Position numbers and translations under genes: made by a program
Source of the DNA: an uncultured Campylobacter sp.
Lineage (GTDB): Bacteria; Campylobacterota; Campylobacteria; Campylobacterales; Campylobacteraceae
DNA length: 64,000 bases
NCBI RefSeq assembly: GCF_938041645.1
Contig: NZ_CALIST010000037.1
Span: 6,037-70,036 of the forward strand
Direction: 5' to 3'
Shown here: piece after piece, positions 50,296 through 59,242 of the stretch
Numbering within the stretch: position 1 is the stretch's first letter
How the letters are laid out: every line of letters starts with the position of its first letter
Notes under the pieces: generated by a model
Seen by the model: the letters and a program-made list of their open reading frames with translations, nothing else
What the model was told of the DNA's origin: nothing
Databases searched by the model: none

Positions 50296-52523
50296 TCGAT
50301 CTCTTCTTTAAGCTTGCACTGCGGACACTCGGCGAAGTTGCCTTTTTTCAGCTCTTTGCGGAGCATGTATGAGTTACCGCACTGCGGGCATGCGCGCGCG
50401 ATCGGCGCGTAGTTGCTCACAAAGCCGCATTTAGGGTAGTTCGTGCAGCCGTAGAATTTGCCGCGTCTGGAGAAACGCTCGACGATCTCGCCCGTGCCGC
50501 AGCTCGGGCACTTGATGCCCGTGGAGACGAGCGGTTTTTTCTCCTTTGCCGCGCCCTCGATTTTGCGCGAGTATTTGCACTTCGGATAGCCCTCGCAAGC
50601 GATAAACTCGCCGTATCTGCCCTTACGCTTGATCAAATTTTTACCGCACTGTGGGCATTTCTCATCTAGCACTTCGGGCGCCGCCTTCTCCTCGCTCGCC
50701 CCCTCGGCGCTGGCGTCCGCGTTGCGCGAGTATTTGCACTTCGGATAGTTCGAGCAGGCGATGAACTCGCCAAATCTGCCCTGGCGCCTAAGTAGCTCGC
50801 CGCCGCAGTTCGGGCATGCTTCGCCGATCTTTTCGGCTAGCTTTTGGCTTGCGATCGAGGTTTTTCCTTTGGCGATCTCGTCCATAAAAGGGTAGTAGAA
50901 ATCCGCTAAAATTTGCTGCCAGTCCGCTTTGTTTTCGGCGATGTCGTCGAGCTTCTCCTCCATTTTGGAGGTAAACTCGCTATCGACGATATTTTTAAAA
51001 TTTTGCTCCAGCATCTCGGTGATCTTAAAGGCGATCTCGCTCGGCACCAGATGCTTTTGCTCAATATTTACGTAGTTGCGCGCCGTAAGCAGCGAGATGG
51101 TAGGCGCATAGGTCGAGGGCCTGCCAATGCCGAGGCTTTCGAGCTTTTTGATGAGGCTCGCTTCCGAATAGCGCGCCGGCGGCTCGGTGAAATGCTGCTG
51201 CGAGCTTAGACTTTGCAGGCTCATCGCGTCGCCCGCGCTAAGGCTCGGTAAAATTTTATCCTTATCCAGATCGCCGTAAGCCTTGTAAAATCCGTCAAAT
51301 TCCACCTTGCGCCCGCTGATCTTAAACGCGCCCGCTTCGCCGCGCACGATGATCGTTTGGATCTGCGAGACGCTAGGGCTCATCTGCGAGGCTATGAAGC
51401 GGTTATAGATGAGCGCGTAAAGGCGGTATTCGTCGCGAGGCAGGATTTTTTGCGCGAGCTCGGGGGTAAGCTTTAGATCGGTAGGCCTTATCGCTTCGTG
51501 CGCTTCCTGCGCGCCTTTGCTTTTGGTAGCGTATAAATTCGCGCTTTTGGGCAGATATTTTTCGCCGAAGCGCTCGCCGATTAGCTCGCGAGCCGCCGCG
51601 ATCGCTTCTTTGGCGATATTTAGCGAGTCGGTTCGCATATAGGTGATCGCGCCGCCGTTTTTGGTATTGACGCCTTCGTAAAGGCTCTGCGCGAGACTCA
51701 TCGTCTTGCGCGGATTAAAGCCCAAAGCCGTGCTCGCCGCCTGTTGTAGCGTCGAGGTCATAAACGGCGGGTAGGGGTTCGTTTTGCGCGATTTGCTCTC
51801 GATACTATCTACGCTAAATCTGTCTTTTTGCAGCGTCAGGACGATCTCGCTAGCCTGCGCCGCGTTTTTGACCGAGAGTTTTTCCATCTTCTCGCCGCGA
51901 AATTCTACGAGCTCGGCCTCCAAGTCCTTCTTAAAAACCGCGTCGATGCTATGGAATTCTACCGGCTTGAAATTTAAAATTTCGCGCTCGCGATCGACGA
52001 CGATCTTAAGCGCGGCGCTTTGGACGCGACCCGCGCTTAGACCGCGCTGGATCTTTAAATTTAAAAGCGGGCTTAGTTTGTAGCCCACGATGCGATCGAG
52101 CAGGCGGCGCGCTTGTTGGGCGTTTACGCTTGCGATATTCAGCTTGCGCGGCGAGCTTAGCGCGTTTGAGATTGCGCTTTTGGTGATCTCATGAAACACG
52201 ATGCGCGGTAGCTCCTGCGCCTGCTTGCCGATCGAAGCGGCGATATGATAGGCGATCGCCTCGCCCTCGCGGTCCTCATCCGTCGCGAGGTAAATTTGAT
52301 CCGCCTTTTTAGCGAGCGTCTTTATCTGCTTTACGATCTGATCGTGATCGGCGCTGATTTCGTATTCGGGCTCGAAGCTTTTATCTTTGATTTTAATGCC
52401 GAATTTTTTTTGCGGTAGATCGCGGATGTGCCCCTTGGAAGCGACGACGTCGTAGTCATCGCCTAAAAATTTTTTGATCGTTTTGGCTTTTGCCGGGGAT
52501 TCTACGATGATTAAATTTTTCAT
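50292..52523 (-). CDS. topA: DNA topoisomerase I
   Basis: A 743-residue type IA topoisomerase that relaxes negative supercoils. The Toprim domain begins NLIIVESPAKAKTIKKFLG and continues with YLATDEDREGEAIAYHI. The active-site Tyr is in AITYMRTDSLNI. Four C-terminal Cys4 zinc-ribbon modules follow (CPNCGGELL, CPQCGKNLI, CPSCGTGEI, CPQCGNSYM). It is 3 bases from dcd upstream and overlaps the phosphoesterase gene downstream. Confidence 0.97.
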   Translation of the reverse strand: MKNLIIVESPAKAKTIKKFLGDDYDVVASKGHIRDLPQKKFGIKIKDKSFEPEYEISADHDQIVKQIKTLAKKADQIYLATDEDREGEAIAYHIAASIGKQAQELPRIVFHEITKSAISNALSSPRKLNIASVNAQQARRLLDRIVGYKLSPLLNLKIQRGLSAGRVQSAALKIVVDREREILNFKPVEFHSIDAVFKKDLEAELVEFRGEKMEKLSVKNAAQASEIVLTLQKDRFSVDSIESKSRKTNPYPPFMTSTLQQAASTALGFNPRKTMSLAQSLYEGVNTKNGGAITYMRTDSLNIAKEAIAAARELIGERFGEKYLPKSANLYATKSKGAQEAHEAIRPTDLKLTPELAQKILPRDEYRLYALIYNRFIASQMSPSVSQIQTIIVRGEAGAFKISGRKVEFDGFYKAYGDLDKDKILPSLSAGDAMSLQSLSSQQHFTEPPARYSEASLIKKLESLGIGRPSTYAPTISLLTARNYVNIEQKHLVPSEIAFKITEMLEQNFKNIVDSEFTSKMEEKLDDIAENKADWQQILADFYYPFMDEIAKGKTSIASQKLAEKIGEACPNCGGELLRRQGRFGEFIACSNYPKCKYSRNADASAEGASEEKAAPEVLDEKCPQCGKNLIKRKGRYGEFIACEGYPKCKYSRKIEGAAKEKKPLVSTGIKCPSCGTGEIVERFSRRGKFYGCTNYPKCGFVSNYAPIARACPQCGNSYMLRKELKKGNFAECPQCKLKEEID

Positions 52524-52526
52524 TGC

Positions 52527-53090
52527 TTAATCCTTTAGAATTCTAGGCAGCGTGATGCCCTTTTGGCTTTGGTATTTGCCCTTTTTATCGCAGTAGCTCA
52601 CCTCACATGGCTCATCTCCTTGCAGAAATAAAACCTGCGCGATGCCTTCGTTCGCGTAAATTTTTGCAGGCAGCGGCGTGGTGTTGGAAATTTCAATCGT
52701 GATATGCCCCTCAAAGCCCGGCTCAAAGGGCGTTACGTTTACGATGATGCCGCAGCGCGCGTAGGTGCTTTTACCGAGGCAGATCGCAAGCACGTCGCGA
52801 GGCATTTTGAAGTATTCGATAGTGCGAGCTAGAGCGAAGGAATTCGGCGGCACGATGCAGACGTCGCCCTCAAAATCCACGACGTTTTTTGCGTCGAAAT
52901 TTTTAGGATCGACGACCGTTCCGCCGACGTTTGTAAAAATTTTAAACTCTCTTGCGACCCTGATGTCGTATCCGTAGCTCGAAAGTCCGTAGCTAACGAC
53001 GCCGCGGCCGATATTTTCCTCGCAAAAGGGCGCTATCATATCGTGCTGCTGCGACATCTGTCTGATCCATTTATCGCTTTTCAGTCCCAT
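52527..53090 (-). CDS. dcd: dCTP deaminase
   Basis: A 187-residue trimeric enzyme converting dCTP to dUTP. The N-terminus MGLKSDKWIRQMSQQH, GVVSYGLSSYGYDIRVA, the catalytic AICLGKSTYARCGI and TPFEPGFEGHITIEISNT are typical of Dcd. It is the first gene of the dcd-topA run and is divergent from the asparaginase gene. Confidence 0.95.
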   Translation of the reverse strand: MGLKSDKWIRQMSQQHDMIAPFCEENIGRGVVSYGLSSYGYDIRVAREFKIFTNVGGTVVDPKNFDAKNVVDFEGDVCIVPPNSFALARTIEYFKMPRDVLAICLGKSTYARCGIIVNVTPFEPGFEGHITIEISNTTPLPAKIYANEGIAQVLFLQGDEPCEVSYCDKKGKYQSQKGITLPRILKD

Positions 53091-53205
53091 AAAATTTCCT
53101 TAAAATAATCAAAATTTTTCGCGCATTATAGCAGCAAAACATAATATTTAACAAATTTTGTGCTAGAATGAGCCCCAGTTTAGTTTGTTTTGCAAGGGAG
53201 AAATT

Positions 53206-54255
53206 ATGAATCTTTTTAGTAAATTTACGCTGGCGGCGCTTTTTATCGCATCTTCTTTAGCGGCGGCAAAACCCAATATCTATATCTTGGCTACCGGCGG
53301 CACGATTGCGGGAAGCGGGCAGAGCGAGCTTAGCGGCGATTATAAGTCGGGGGCGAAGAGCGTGGACGAGCTTTTGGCGGCGGTGCCGCAGATAAACGAT
53401 ATCGCCACGATCAAGGGCGAGCAAATTTCAAATATCGGCTCGCAGGAGATGAATGATGAAATTTGGCTCAAGCTCGCAAACCGTGTGAGCGAGCTGCTTA
53501 CTAAAAACGACGTCGACGGCGTCGTCATAATGTACGGAACCGATACGATGGAGGAAACGGCATATTTTTTAAGCCTAGTCATAAAATCCAAAAAACCGAT
53601 TGTTTTCGTGGGCTCAATGAGATCCTCTACATCGATTAGCGCGGACGGCCCCTTGAATATCTATAACGCCGTAAGCGTCGCGGCAGATAAAAACGCTCGC
53701 GAAAAGGGCGCTCTTGTAGTGATGAACGACGAGATCCACGCCGCGCGCGAGGTTACGAAAACAAATACGACCAATGTCGCCGCCTTTACTTCGCCGAATT
53801 CCGGCAAGATCGGCACCGTGAATTACGGAGTCGTAAATTTCTATATGGCGCCGCTTCGCAAACATACGATAAGCAGCGATTTTAATATCAAAGATATCAA
53901 GGCGCTTCCGCGCGTGGATATTATCTACGCGCATCCGCAGGACGTGGGCGATTTCGTAGAGACTGCCGTACAAAAGGGCGCTAAAGGTATCGTGGTTGCC
54001 GGCATGGGAAATGGAAATTTATACCCCGATACGGAGGCTGCGCTTGCAAAAGCTAGCGAAGCGGGCGTGATCGTCGTGCGCTCAAGCCGCACGGGCAGCG
54101 GTTCAACTAGCGTAGGCTCAGAGGTGGACGATGCTAAGCTCGGCTTTTTAACCGCCGATAATCTAAATCCGCAAAAGGCGCGCGTGCTGCTAATACTAGC
54201 TCTTAGCAAGTCTAGCGACAAAGCCAAGATCAAAGAATTCTTCGCTACCCATTAA
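53206..54255 (+). CDS. ansA: Periplasmic L-asparaginase (type II)
   Basis: A 349-residue protein with a signal peptide (about 1-23, ending SLAAAK). It has both asparaginase signatures: ILATGGTIAGSG with the nucleophilic Thr, and VIMYGTDTMEETAYFL. It hydrolyses external asparagine (and perhaps glutamine) to aspartate and ammonia, which feed fumarate respiration and nitrogen supply in Campylobacter. Start ATG 53206 sits after AAGGGAGAAATT; the upstream TTG at 53185 would break the signal peptide. ansA versus ansB naming is uncertain. Confidence 0.92.
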   Translation: MNLFSKFTLAALFIASSLAAAKPNIYILATGGTIAGSGQSELSGDYKSGAKSVDELLAAVPQINDIATIKGEQISNIGSQEMNDEIWLKLANRVSELLTKNDVDGVVIMYGTDTMEETAYFLSLVIKSKKPIVFVGSMRSSTSISADGPLNIYNAVSVAADKNAREKGALVVMNDEIHAAREVTKTNTTNVAAFTSPNSGKIGTVNYGVVNFYMAPLRKHTISSDFNIKDIKALPRVDIIYAHPQDVGDFVETAVQKGAKGIVVAGMGNGNLYPDTEAALAKASEAGVIVVRSSRTGSGSTSVGSEVDDAKLGFLTADNLNPQKARVLLILALSKSSDKAKIKEFFATH

Positions 54256-54256
54256 A

Positions 54257-54283
54257 TTTAAAGGCGCCGCGAGCGCCTTTAAA
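54257..54283 (+). terminator. Terminator after the asparaginase gene
   Basis: TTTAAAGGCGC at 54257-54267 pairs perfectly with 54273-54283 around a 5-base loop (CGCGA). It begins right after the stop codon. The A/T-rich edge acts as the T tract. Confidence 0.7.
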
Positions 54284-54350
54284 AATTCGTTTAAAGAAAC
54301 AATTATAAAAGTTTAGCTAAAATTTCGCAAAATTTTTTAGGAGAAATTTT

Positions 54351-54809
54351 ATGACAAAAGCAGAAATCAAAGAGTTAATGGACTTTTTCGGCGAGAAACA
54401 AGGCATTAACGAGCTAAAAATTAAAGATAAAGATTTTGAGATCGAGATAAAAAAATACGGCGCGAACGCTCCTACGGCCGCGCAAGCCCAGGCTGCGATG
54501 CCTGCGCCTCAGATGACGATCGTCGCGCCGAGCGTTGCGCATAGCGAAAAGCCCGTAAGCAAAGGCTCTATGGATACGATCGACAGCCCGATGGTAGGTA
54601 CTTTTTATAAAGCGCCGAGCCCTGGTGCGGCAGAGTTCGTAAGCGTAGGTCAGGTCGTGCATAAGGGCGATACGATAGGTATAATCGAAGCGATGAAGAT
54701 TATGAACGAGATCGAAGCGGAATTCGACTGTCGCATCAAAAAAGCTCTCGTCGAAGATGGACAGCCCGTCGAGTACGCTATGGCGCTGTTTGAGGTCGAG
54801 AAGCTATGA
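54351..54809 (+). CDS. accB: Biotin carboxyl carrier protein of acetyl-CoA carboxylase
   Basis: A 152-residue protein. The N-terminal region is followed by an Ala/Pro-rich linker (about 42-60) and a C-terminal biotinyl domain. The biotinylation site Lys is in IEAMKIMNEIEAE near residue 117. It overlaps accC by 4 bases (ATGA). AGGAGAAATTTT precedes the ATG. Confidence 0.96.
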   Translation: MTKAEIKELMDFFGEKQGINELKIKDKDFEIEIKKYGANAPTAAQAQAAMPAPQMTIVAPSVAHSEKPVSKGSMDTIDSPMVGTFYKAPSPGAAEFVSVGQVVHKGDTIGIIEAMKIMNEIEAEFDCRIKKALVEDGQPVEYAMALFEVEKL

Positions 54810-56143
54810 GGGAGCTTAAAAAAATTCTAATCGCAAATCGCGGCGAGATCGCTCTGCGCGCACTTCGCACGATCCAGGAGATGGGCAAGCAAGCTATCGT
54901 CGTGCACTCCACCGCCGATCAGGACGCGCTTTACGTGAAATACGCCGACGCGTCGGTCTGTATAGGCGGACCGCGCAGTAGCGATAGTTACTTAAATATC
55001 CCCGCGATCATCACAGCCTGCGAGCTAACCGAAGCTGACGCGATATTTCCGGGATACGGCTTTTTGAGCGAAAGTCAAAATTTCGTAGAAATTTGCGCTA
55101 AGCACGGCATTAAATTTATCGGCCCGAGCGTCGAGGCAATGACTTTAATGAGCGATAAGAGCAAGGCTAAGCAAGTGATGATGCGCGCGGGCATTCCTGT
55201 AGTGCCTGGCAGCGACGGCGCGATCGCAAGCGTCGAAGAGGCACGCAAGCTAGCCGCCGAAATCGGCTATCCGGTCATCATTAAAGCCGCAGCCGGTGGC
55301 GGTGGGCGCGGAATGCGCGTGGTCGAGCGCGAAGAGGATATAGAAAAGCTCTTTTGGTCGGCAGAGAGCGAAGCGATGAGCGCGTTCGGCGACGGCACGA
55401 TGTATATGGAAAAATATATCACAAACCCGCGCCACATCGAGGTTCAGGTCTTAGGCGACGAGCACGGACATGTCGTGCATATCGGCGAGCGCGACTGCTC
55501 GATGCAGCGCCGCCATCAAAAGCTAATCGAAGAGAGCCCGGCCGTAATCTTAGATGAGCCGACGCGAAAAAGCCTGCACGAAACGGCGGTTCGCGCCGCT
55601 AAAGCGATCGGATACGCAAGTGCGGGAACGTTTGAGTTTTTATACGATAGCAAGGACAAGAAATTCTATTTCATCGAGATGAATACCCGCTTGCAGGTCG
55701 AACACACCGTAAGTGAGATGCGAAGCGGGCTCGATCTGATCGAGTGGATGATCCGCATCGCACAGGGCGAGAAGCTGTTGCCTCAAAGCGAGATAAAATT
55801 TAGCGGGCATGCGCTTGAGTGCCGCATCACCGCCGAGGACTCCAAAAGCTTTATGCCAAACCCGGGCAAAATCACAAAATACGTTGCTCCGGGCGGCAGA
55901 AACGTCCGTATGGATAGCCACGTCTATGAGGGCTACTCGGTGCCGCCTTACTACGACAGCATGATCGGCAAGCTCATTGTCTACGACAAGGATCGCACGC
56001 GCGCGATCGCGAAGATGAAGGTCGCGCTAGACGAGCTCATCATCGGCGGCATAAAATCGACGCGCGATTTTCATCTTAGGATGATGAATAACCCCGATTT
56101 CGTGGATAATAACTACGACACAAATTACCTAGCCAAGCATTAA
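54806..56143 (+). CDS. accC: Biotin carboxylase subunit of acetyl-CoA carboxylase
   Basis: A 445-residue ATP-grasp enzyme that carboxylates biotin on AccB. Motifs: ILIANRGEIALRALR, the Gly-rich ATP loop KAAAGGGGRGMRVV, and EMNTRLQVEHTVSEM. It is the last gene of accBC, with a strong hairpin 4 bases after its stop codon. Confidence 0.97.
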   Translation: MRELKKILIANRGEIALRALRTIQEMGKQAIVVHSTADQDALYVKYADASVCIGGPRSSDSYLNIPAIITACELTEADAIFPGYGFLSESQNFVEICAKHGIKFIGPSVEAMTLMSDKSKAKQVMMRAGIPVVPGSDGAIASVEEARKLAAEIGYPVIIKAAAGGGGRGMRVVEREEDIEKLFWSAESEAMSAFGDGTMYMEKYITNPRHIEVQVLGDEHGHVVHIGERDCSMQRRHQKLIEESPAVILDEPTRKSLHETAVRAAKAIGYASAGTFEFLYDSKDKKFYFIEMNTRLQVEHTVSEMRSGLDLIEWMIRIAQGEKLLPQSEIKFSGHALECRITAEDSKSFMPNPGKITKYVAPGGRNVRMDSHVYEGYSVPPYYDSMIGKLIVYDKDRTRAIAKMKVALDELIIGGIKSTRDFHLRMMNNPDFVDNNYDTNYLAKH

Positions 56144-56146
56144 ATT

Positions 56147-56180
56147 TAAAATTCCAAGGGATGATACTCTTGGAATTTTA
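56147..56180 (+). terminator. Terminator after accC
   Basis: TAAAATTCCAAG at 56147-56158 pairs perfectly with 56169-56180 around a 10-base loop, and AAATTTATTT follows. Confidence 0.7.
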
Positions 56181-56188
56181 AAATTTAT

Positions 56189-56264
56189 TTGAAATTCTGC
56201 ATTTAAAATTCCGCTTGAAATTTTACATTTAAAAATCTACTTGAAATTTTGCTTTAAAATCCCG
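56189..56264. repeat. Three degenerate ~26-bp direct repeats
   Basis: Units begin TTGAAATT at 56189, 56215 and 56241 and continue with a variable TGC/TAC then TTTAAAAT. They lie between accC and the G7-tract gene; no role is evident. Confidence 0.55.
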
Positions 56265-56755
56265 TCGCTCCATGCTTTAAATTTTGCTATTAAATTTACC
56301 GCTAAATCTAGTTGGTGAGGCGCGAGATACGTCGTCGTCGCGCGTGCTTTTTTAAGGGTGAGATTGACGGCGGGTTTGGTTTAAATTTTACATTCTGCGG
56401 CGGTTGAAATTTAGAATTTATGTCTTGTTGTCGCAAATATTTACTTTTATCTATGTGGCTTAGCGTTGATATATGCTACTACGATATTTTTTCCTTCATA
56501 CGTGGCGACCGAGTTAAAATTTAGTATTACGCACTCTATCACTTATTTCGGCGATCGGCTGCCGACGTGCGCGAGTAAGCGGCTAAAATTTACCGCGCGC
56601 CGCCAACGCCCGTTCGGTGCAAACTTGACCGCGCTCGCCGTTGCGAGAGCGAAGTAGTATCAAGCTGCAAATTTTAAACTATCGCGCCGTACGTGCTTGA
56701 GAAATAGCGCTCTGCTTCGCAGGCAAAGTGCGCGAGATTTTTAAATTATAAAATT

Positions 56756-57758
56756 TCAACCCCCAAATTCCTCGTAAAATTTATTTAGATAATCGGCATA
56801 GTAAAAATTTTGATTTCTGGCGTCAAATTTGCCCGCCAGCTCCAAAGCCGTCTTATAGTCGTTCTCATCGCCGAACGCGCTAACTGCGATGAAAAATCGC
56901 AAGTCGTTTAGATCGTCGTTGCCATCAAGGATCGCCGCGGAGTGCTTACGGGCTAAATTTAACGCCGTCTCGCGCTCATCCAGCCTAACGGCGATCTCGA
57001 TTAGCGGGGCGACCTCGTTTATGACGCGAGGATTTGACTCGATCGTCGCCGCGGCCCTTGGCAGCAGGGCTTTTGCCTCTTCTATCTTGCCTGTTTTAAT
57101 CATGCTAAAAAGTATCGGAGCGTAGGTCGTGTGAGGTACTTCGGCACAGGTTAGCTCGCCTGAGAGTATCGGCGCGGCAAGCTCCAGCGCGGCTTCATGC
57201 TCGCCGGCAAAGCACAGATACGCGATCTCATCGCTTGCTTCGCATGCCTCGCAGTCAGCCATATCGTCTTTGGCGAGCTTTTTCCACAGCTCGTAGTTCG
57301 CCTTCGCCTCTCTAGCATCGCCCATGTCAATGTTTTGATTCATCAAGGCCTTGTAGTATGAGGCCAGCGAGAGCTCCATGCGCTCGTAGTAAAACAGCAT
57401 CGCTTCGTTTGCCTCGTCTATGAGCTCCTTTTCTATCATGGAGCTTTGAGCGACGCCCGAGACTATCCATTTAAATTTCCATAGGCAATCCGTAAAGTCG
57501 CCGAAATTTGGGTATTCGCTTTCTTTTAAATTTTGCGCGATGTAGCCCGTGAGCCACATTAGCGCCCTCGTTCTTAAAACCGCGCCGAATTTTTCAAATT
57601 CCTCGTTTAGCACAAAGTCGCAAATTTGCGCGGCAAAGTCAAAATTTTCCGCCTCGATGGCGCCATTTATCGCATCAAACAGATACTCCTCTTTATCCGC
57701 CAGCCTATCAAATTGTCTTAGCCTTTCATAAAGCCCCCCCTAGCGAGCCCTGCTTCAT
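56756..57758 (-). CDS. Helical-repeat protein of unknown function, out of frame at a G7 tract
   Basis: The intact downstream frame (from 57613, GTG) encodes 285 residues of predicted helical hairpins resembling TPR/Sel1-like repeats (FAGEHEAALELAAPIL, GKIEEAKALLPRA, NDYKTALELAGKF); not a recognised family. The true start is probably ATG 57758, which has GAGGAG five bases before it and reads MKQGSLGG. After CTA the coding strand has seven G (C7 at 57734-57740 on plus), which throws it into an early stop. With six or nine G it continues as LYERLRQFDRLADKEEYL into the long frame, giving about 333 residues. So the gene is currently OFF or truncated. Confidence 0.7.
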
Positions 57759-57993
57759 CTGCGCTCCTCGTTAAATTTTGCGATAATTATATCCGTTTAG
57801 TCTGAAGTTAAGCAGGCGCGTCGCGATTTTAAAGCCTAAAAGGCAAAATGAAATTTAAGCGCTATTTTAAAATAGCTCTGCTCGCGCCGTTTTAGCGCCC
57901 TATTTGCCGCCGCGATAGGCAAATTTCAGCTTTGTTATATAAATTTAATATTAAAATGCCGTATTCATAAATTTTTTTAAGAAAAGGGGATTT

Positions 57994-59232
57994 ATGGACA
58001 TAAACATGCAGCGCTTTAAAAGCGAGTTCGAACAGATAAGCCGCTTCGGGGCTTTGGCGGGCGGCGGGCTTACGCGGCTTGCATTTTCGCGCGAAGATAA
58101 AGCGGCGCGCAACTTCCTCATATCGCTACTTCAAAAAGAAAATTTCAAGATCAAAATTGACGATACGGGCAATATTTTCGCTAAATTTGGAGGCGTTAAA
58201 AATCCAGATCTGCCGTCCGTCAGCGCTGGCTCACATATCGATAGCGTGCCGCAGGGCGGCTTTTACGACGGCACGCTACGCGTCATGGCCGCTTTGGAGG
58301 CGATCCGCACGGTGCGAGATAGCGGCGAGAAGCTTGCGCGACCGCTGGAGCTCATCGTCTTTGTTTGCGAGGAATCGAGCCGCTTTAAAATGGCGACCGT
58401 AGGCAGCAAGATAATTAGCGGCAAGCTATCGCGGCAGCGGCTAGACGAGCTAAAGGATAAAGACGGAATTTCGCTATTTGACGCCATGCAGGAGTTTGGG
58501 CTAAATCCCGCAAATTTAAAAAGCTGCGTCCTGCCCAAATCCAGTTTTCATAGCTACATCGAGCTTCATATCGAGCAGGGGCCGGTATTGCAGCGACGCG
58601 GTATCCCAGTAGGCATCGTCACGGGTATCGCCGCGCCCGTACGATACGAGCTGCGGATCGAGGGTAGGGCCGATTACAGCGGCGCTACGCCGATGGATAT
58701 GCGCTGCGACGCCCTAGCTTGCGCTAGCGAGATCGTTTTAAGCGCGGAGAGGATCGCCAAGGAGGGCAAAACCACGGTCGCGACGACGGGATATGCAAAT
58801 GCGCTACCCGGCGTGCTAAACGTGATTCCGGGCTCCTGCACGCTAGGTCTTGATATACGCGATATAGACGAGGATGCGCTTAGGGCGGCGGACGATAAAA
58901 TTTGCGCCGCGATAGATGAAATTTGCGCTCGCAGAGGGTGCAGATTTGAACTAAAAAATCTCATCAAGGATCGCCCCGTAAAGCTAAGCGAGGAGATGAT
59001 AGATCTGCTTGAGAGCTGCGCCGATGAGCTTAAAATTCCAAGCCTAAGGCTTCCTAGCGGCGCGGGACACGACGCGATGAATATGACGGAGCTTGCGGAT
59101 CGCGTGGGGATGCTTTTCGTGCCGTGCAAGGACGGTATCAGCCACAACGTAAATGAGAACATAAACTGGCACGACGCGTTTGCCGCTACGAAGGTTTTAG
59201 CCGCGGCGATGTTAAGCTTAGCTAAAAAATAA
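57994..59232 (+). CDS. M20-family Zn amidohydrolase (N-carbamoyl-amino-acid/allantoate type)
   Basis: A 412-residue dinuclear zinc hydrolase. Metal ligands are visible: His and Asp in SAGSHIDSVPQGGFYDG, Glu in VCEESSRF, His in LHIEQGPVLQRRG and His in GAGHDAMNM. This is the HyuC/AmaB/AllC subfamily, which cleaves N-carbamoyl or ureido amides. The substrate is unclear. AAAAGGGGATTT precedes the ATG. It begins a run of five co-directional peptide or amide genes. Confidence 0.87.
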   Translation: MDINMQRFKSEFEQISRFGALAGGGLTRLAFSREDKAARNFLISLLQKENFKIKIDDTGNIFAKFGGVKNPDLPSVSAGSHIDSVPQGGFYDGTLRVMAALEAIRTVRDSGEKLARPLELIVFVCEESSRFKMATVGSKIISGKLSRQRLDELKDKDGISLFDAMQEFGLNPANLKSCVLPKSSFHSYIELHIEQGPVLQRRGIPVGIVTGIAAPVRYELRIEGRADYSGATPMDMRCDALACASEIVLSAERIAKEGKTTVATTGYANALPGVLNVIPGSCTLGLDIRDIDEDALRAADDKICAAIDEICARRGCRFELKNLIKDRPVKLSEEMIDLLESCADELKIPSLRLPSGAGHDAMNMTELADRVGMLFVPCKDGISHNVNENINWHDAFAATKVLAAAMLSLAKK

Positions 59233-59242
59233 AGGAGAGGAA

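Larger units (their letters stand above)
56144..56755. other. Long spacer between convergent accC and G7-tract gene
   Basis: About 610 bases with the accC terminator, the 26-bp repeats and AAATTT-rich DNA. An open frame of 63 codons at 56466 has no domain and a poor ribosome binding site, and was not accepted. Confidence 0.5.

Noticed and set aside
56466..56657. 63-residue plus-strand frame in the accC spacer
   Set aside because: No domain and a weak start context; composition is like the spacer.
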